This document shows positions 6,421 to 6,735 of a stretch of 6,735 nucleotides of DNA, piece by piece. This stretch comes from Desulfovibrio sp. (GTDB taxonomy: Bacteria; Desulfobacterota; Desulfovibrionia; Desulfovibrionales; Desulfovibrionaceae). The translations under genes and the position numbers were made by a program. Each line of letters opens with the position of its first letter. Position 1 is the first letter of the stretch. The notes under the pieces were generated by a model, which saw only the letters and a program-made list of their open reading frames with translations, was not told the origin of the DNA and did not search any database. The stretch is from positions 1 to 6,735 of the forward strand of contig JAIRTI010000207.1 of NCBI GenBank assembly GCA_031255035.1. The letters are read 5' to 3'.

Positions 6421-6519
6421 GGCTCGGCCTCGCGATTACAAAACACCCGGCCATGGCGGCGAAACCGCTAGCGCGGGCCAGGAAAAAACGGCGAGCCGCC
6501 TGGTGGGCGCGACGTCAAC

Positions 6520-6530
6520 TGTACCGTACA
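6520..6530. promoter_or_regulatory. Candidate gntR operator (TGTACCGTACA)
   Basis: TGTAC and GTACA are exact inverted arms about one central base. The site lies three bases beyond the proposed -10 box of gntR, at or just before the transcription start, where a bound dimer would repress. TGTA/TACA half-sites also occur in the lutC-lldP palindromes, but there they abut with no gap and here they are three bases apart. The same protein may therefore not bind both. Confidence 0.5.
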
Positions 6531-6533
6531 AGG

Positions 6534-6562
6534 ATAGTGCAATAGCCCAAATCGACTGTCAA
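6534..6562 (-). promoter_or_regulatory. Candidate gntR promoter
   Basis: On the minus strand a perfect -35 box TTGACA (6562-6557) is followed after 17 bases by CACTAT (6539-6534), which matches the -10 consensus at only three of six positions. Transcription would start near 6527, within the palindrome at 6520-6530, with a leader of about 107 bases. The strong -35 supports the call; the poor -10 weakens it. Confidence 0.45.
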
Positions 6563-6645
6563 GGGGAGAATCCCCGGCTCCCGCGACAGCAATTCTCATT
6601 ATGAGCCTTTTTGCGGACTCCCATTCGCCAACCGCGAAAGGCAAT

Positions 6646-6735
<90 letters not shown>

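Noticed and set aside
6591..6605. Fur-box-like AATTCTCATTATGAG upstream of gntR
   Set aside because: It contains a small palindrome (CTCAT-T-ATGAG), but the match to a 19-base Fur box is partial and no iron-related gene is near.

Overview
The window looks like a chromosomal fragment from a sulfate- or sulfite-reducing bacterium of the Desulfovibrionaceae (Desulfovibrio or a near relative). The evidence is indirect: the pyruvate:ferredoxin oxidoreductase N-terminus, the fused LutB-LutA protein, the LctP-type permease and the GC-rich extragenic 'GCCTCCGGCGGCC' repeats all fit that group. No rRNA, tRNA, mobile element or CRISPR array is visible. The last 81 bases are an unbroken poly-G run, almost certainly a contig-end sequencing artefact.

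Layout: (1) 1-115, minus strand, the first 38 codons of pyruvate:ferredoxin oxidoreductase, cut by the window edge. (2) 116-239, a gap with a perfect 13-bp hairpin. (3) 240-2390, minus, a 716-residue LutB-LutA fusion. (4) 2392-3021, minus, lutC, one base upstream of lutBA and translationally linked to it. (5) 3022-3589, a 568-base AT-richer divergent control region with three copies of a TTGTATACA-type palindrome, a four-unit 14-bp tandem repeat, another inverted repeat and candidate promoters for both directions. (6) 3590-5338, plus, an LctP/LldP-family lactate permease followed by a strong intrinsic terminator. (7) 5403-5679, a gene-free stretch of GC-rich repeats and hairpins. (8) 5680-6420, minus, a GntR-family (FadR/FCD type) regulator with its own promoter and a candidate operator. 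(9) 6421-6735, upstream DNA ending in poly-G.

Together the genes form a lactate-oxidation module. LldP imports lactate, LutC and the LutB-LutA protein oxidise it to pyruvate, and the oxidoreductase converts pyruvate to acetyl-CoA, CO2 and reduced ferredoxin. The GntR protein is the natural candidate for the lactate-responsive regulator, but the palindrome beside its own gene differs in half-site spacing from those between lutC and lldP, so the link is an inference.

The enzymes belong to known families. I do not see a wholly new system. The parts most worth following are regulatory: the divergent control region, the strong hairpin between lutBA and the oxidoreductase gene, and the repeat family, one copy of which runs into the poly-G end.
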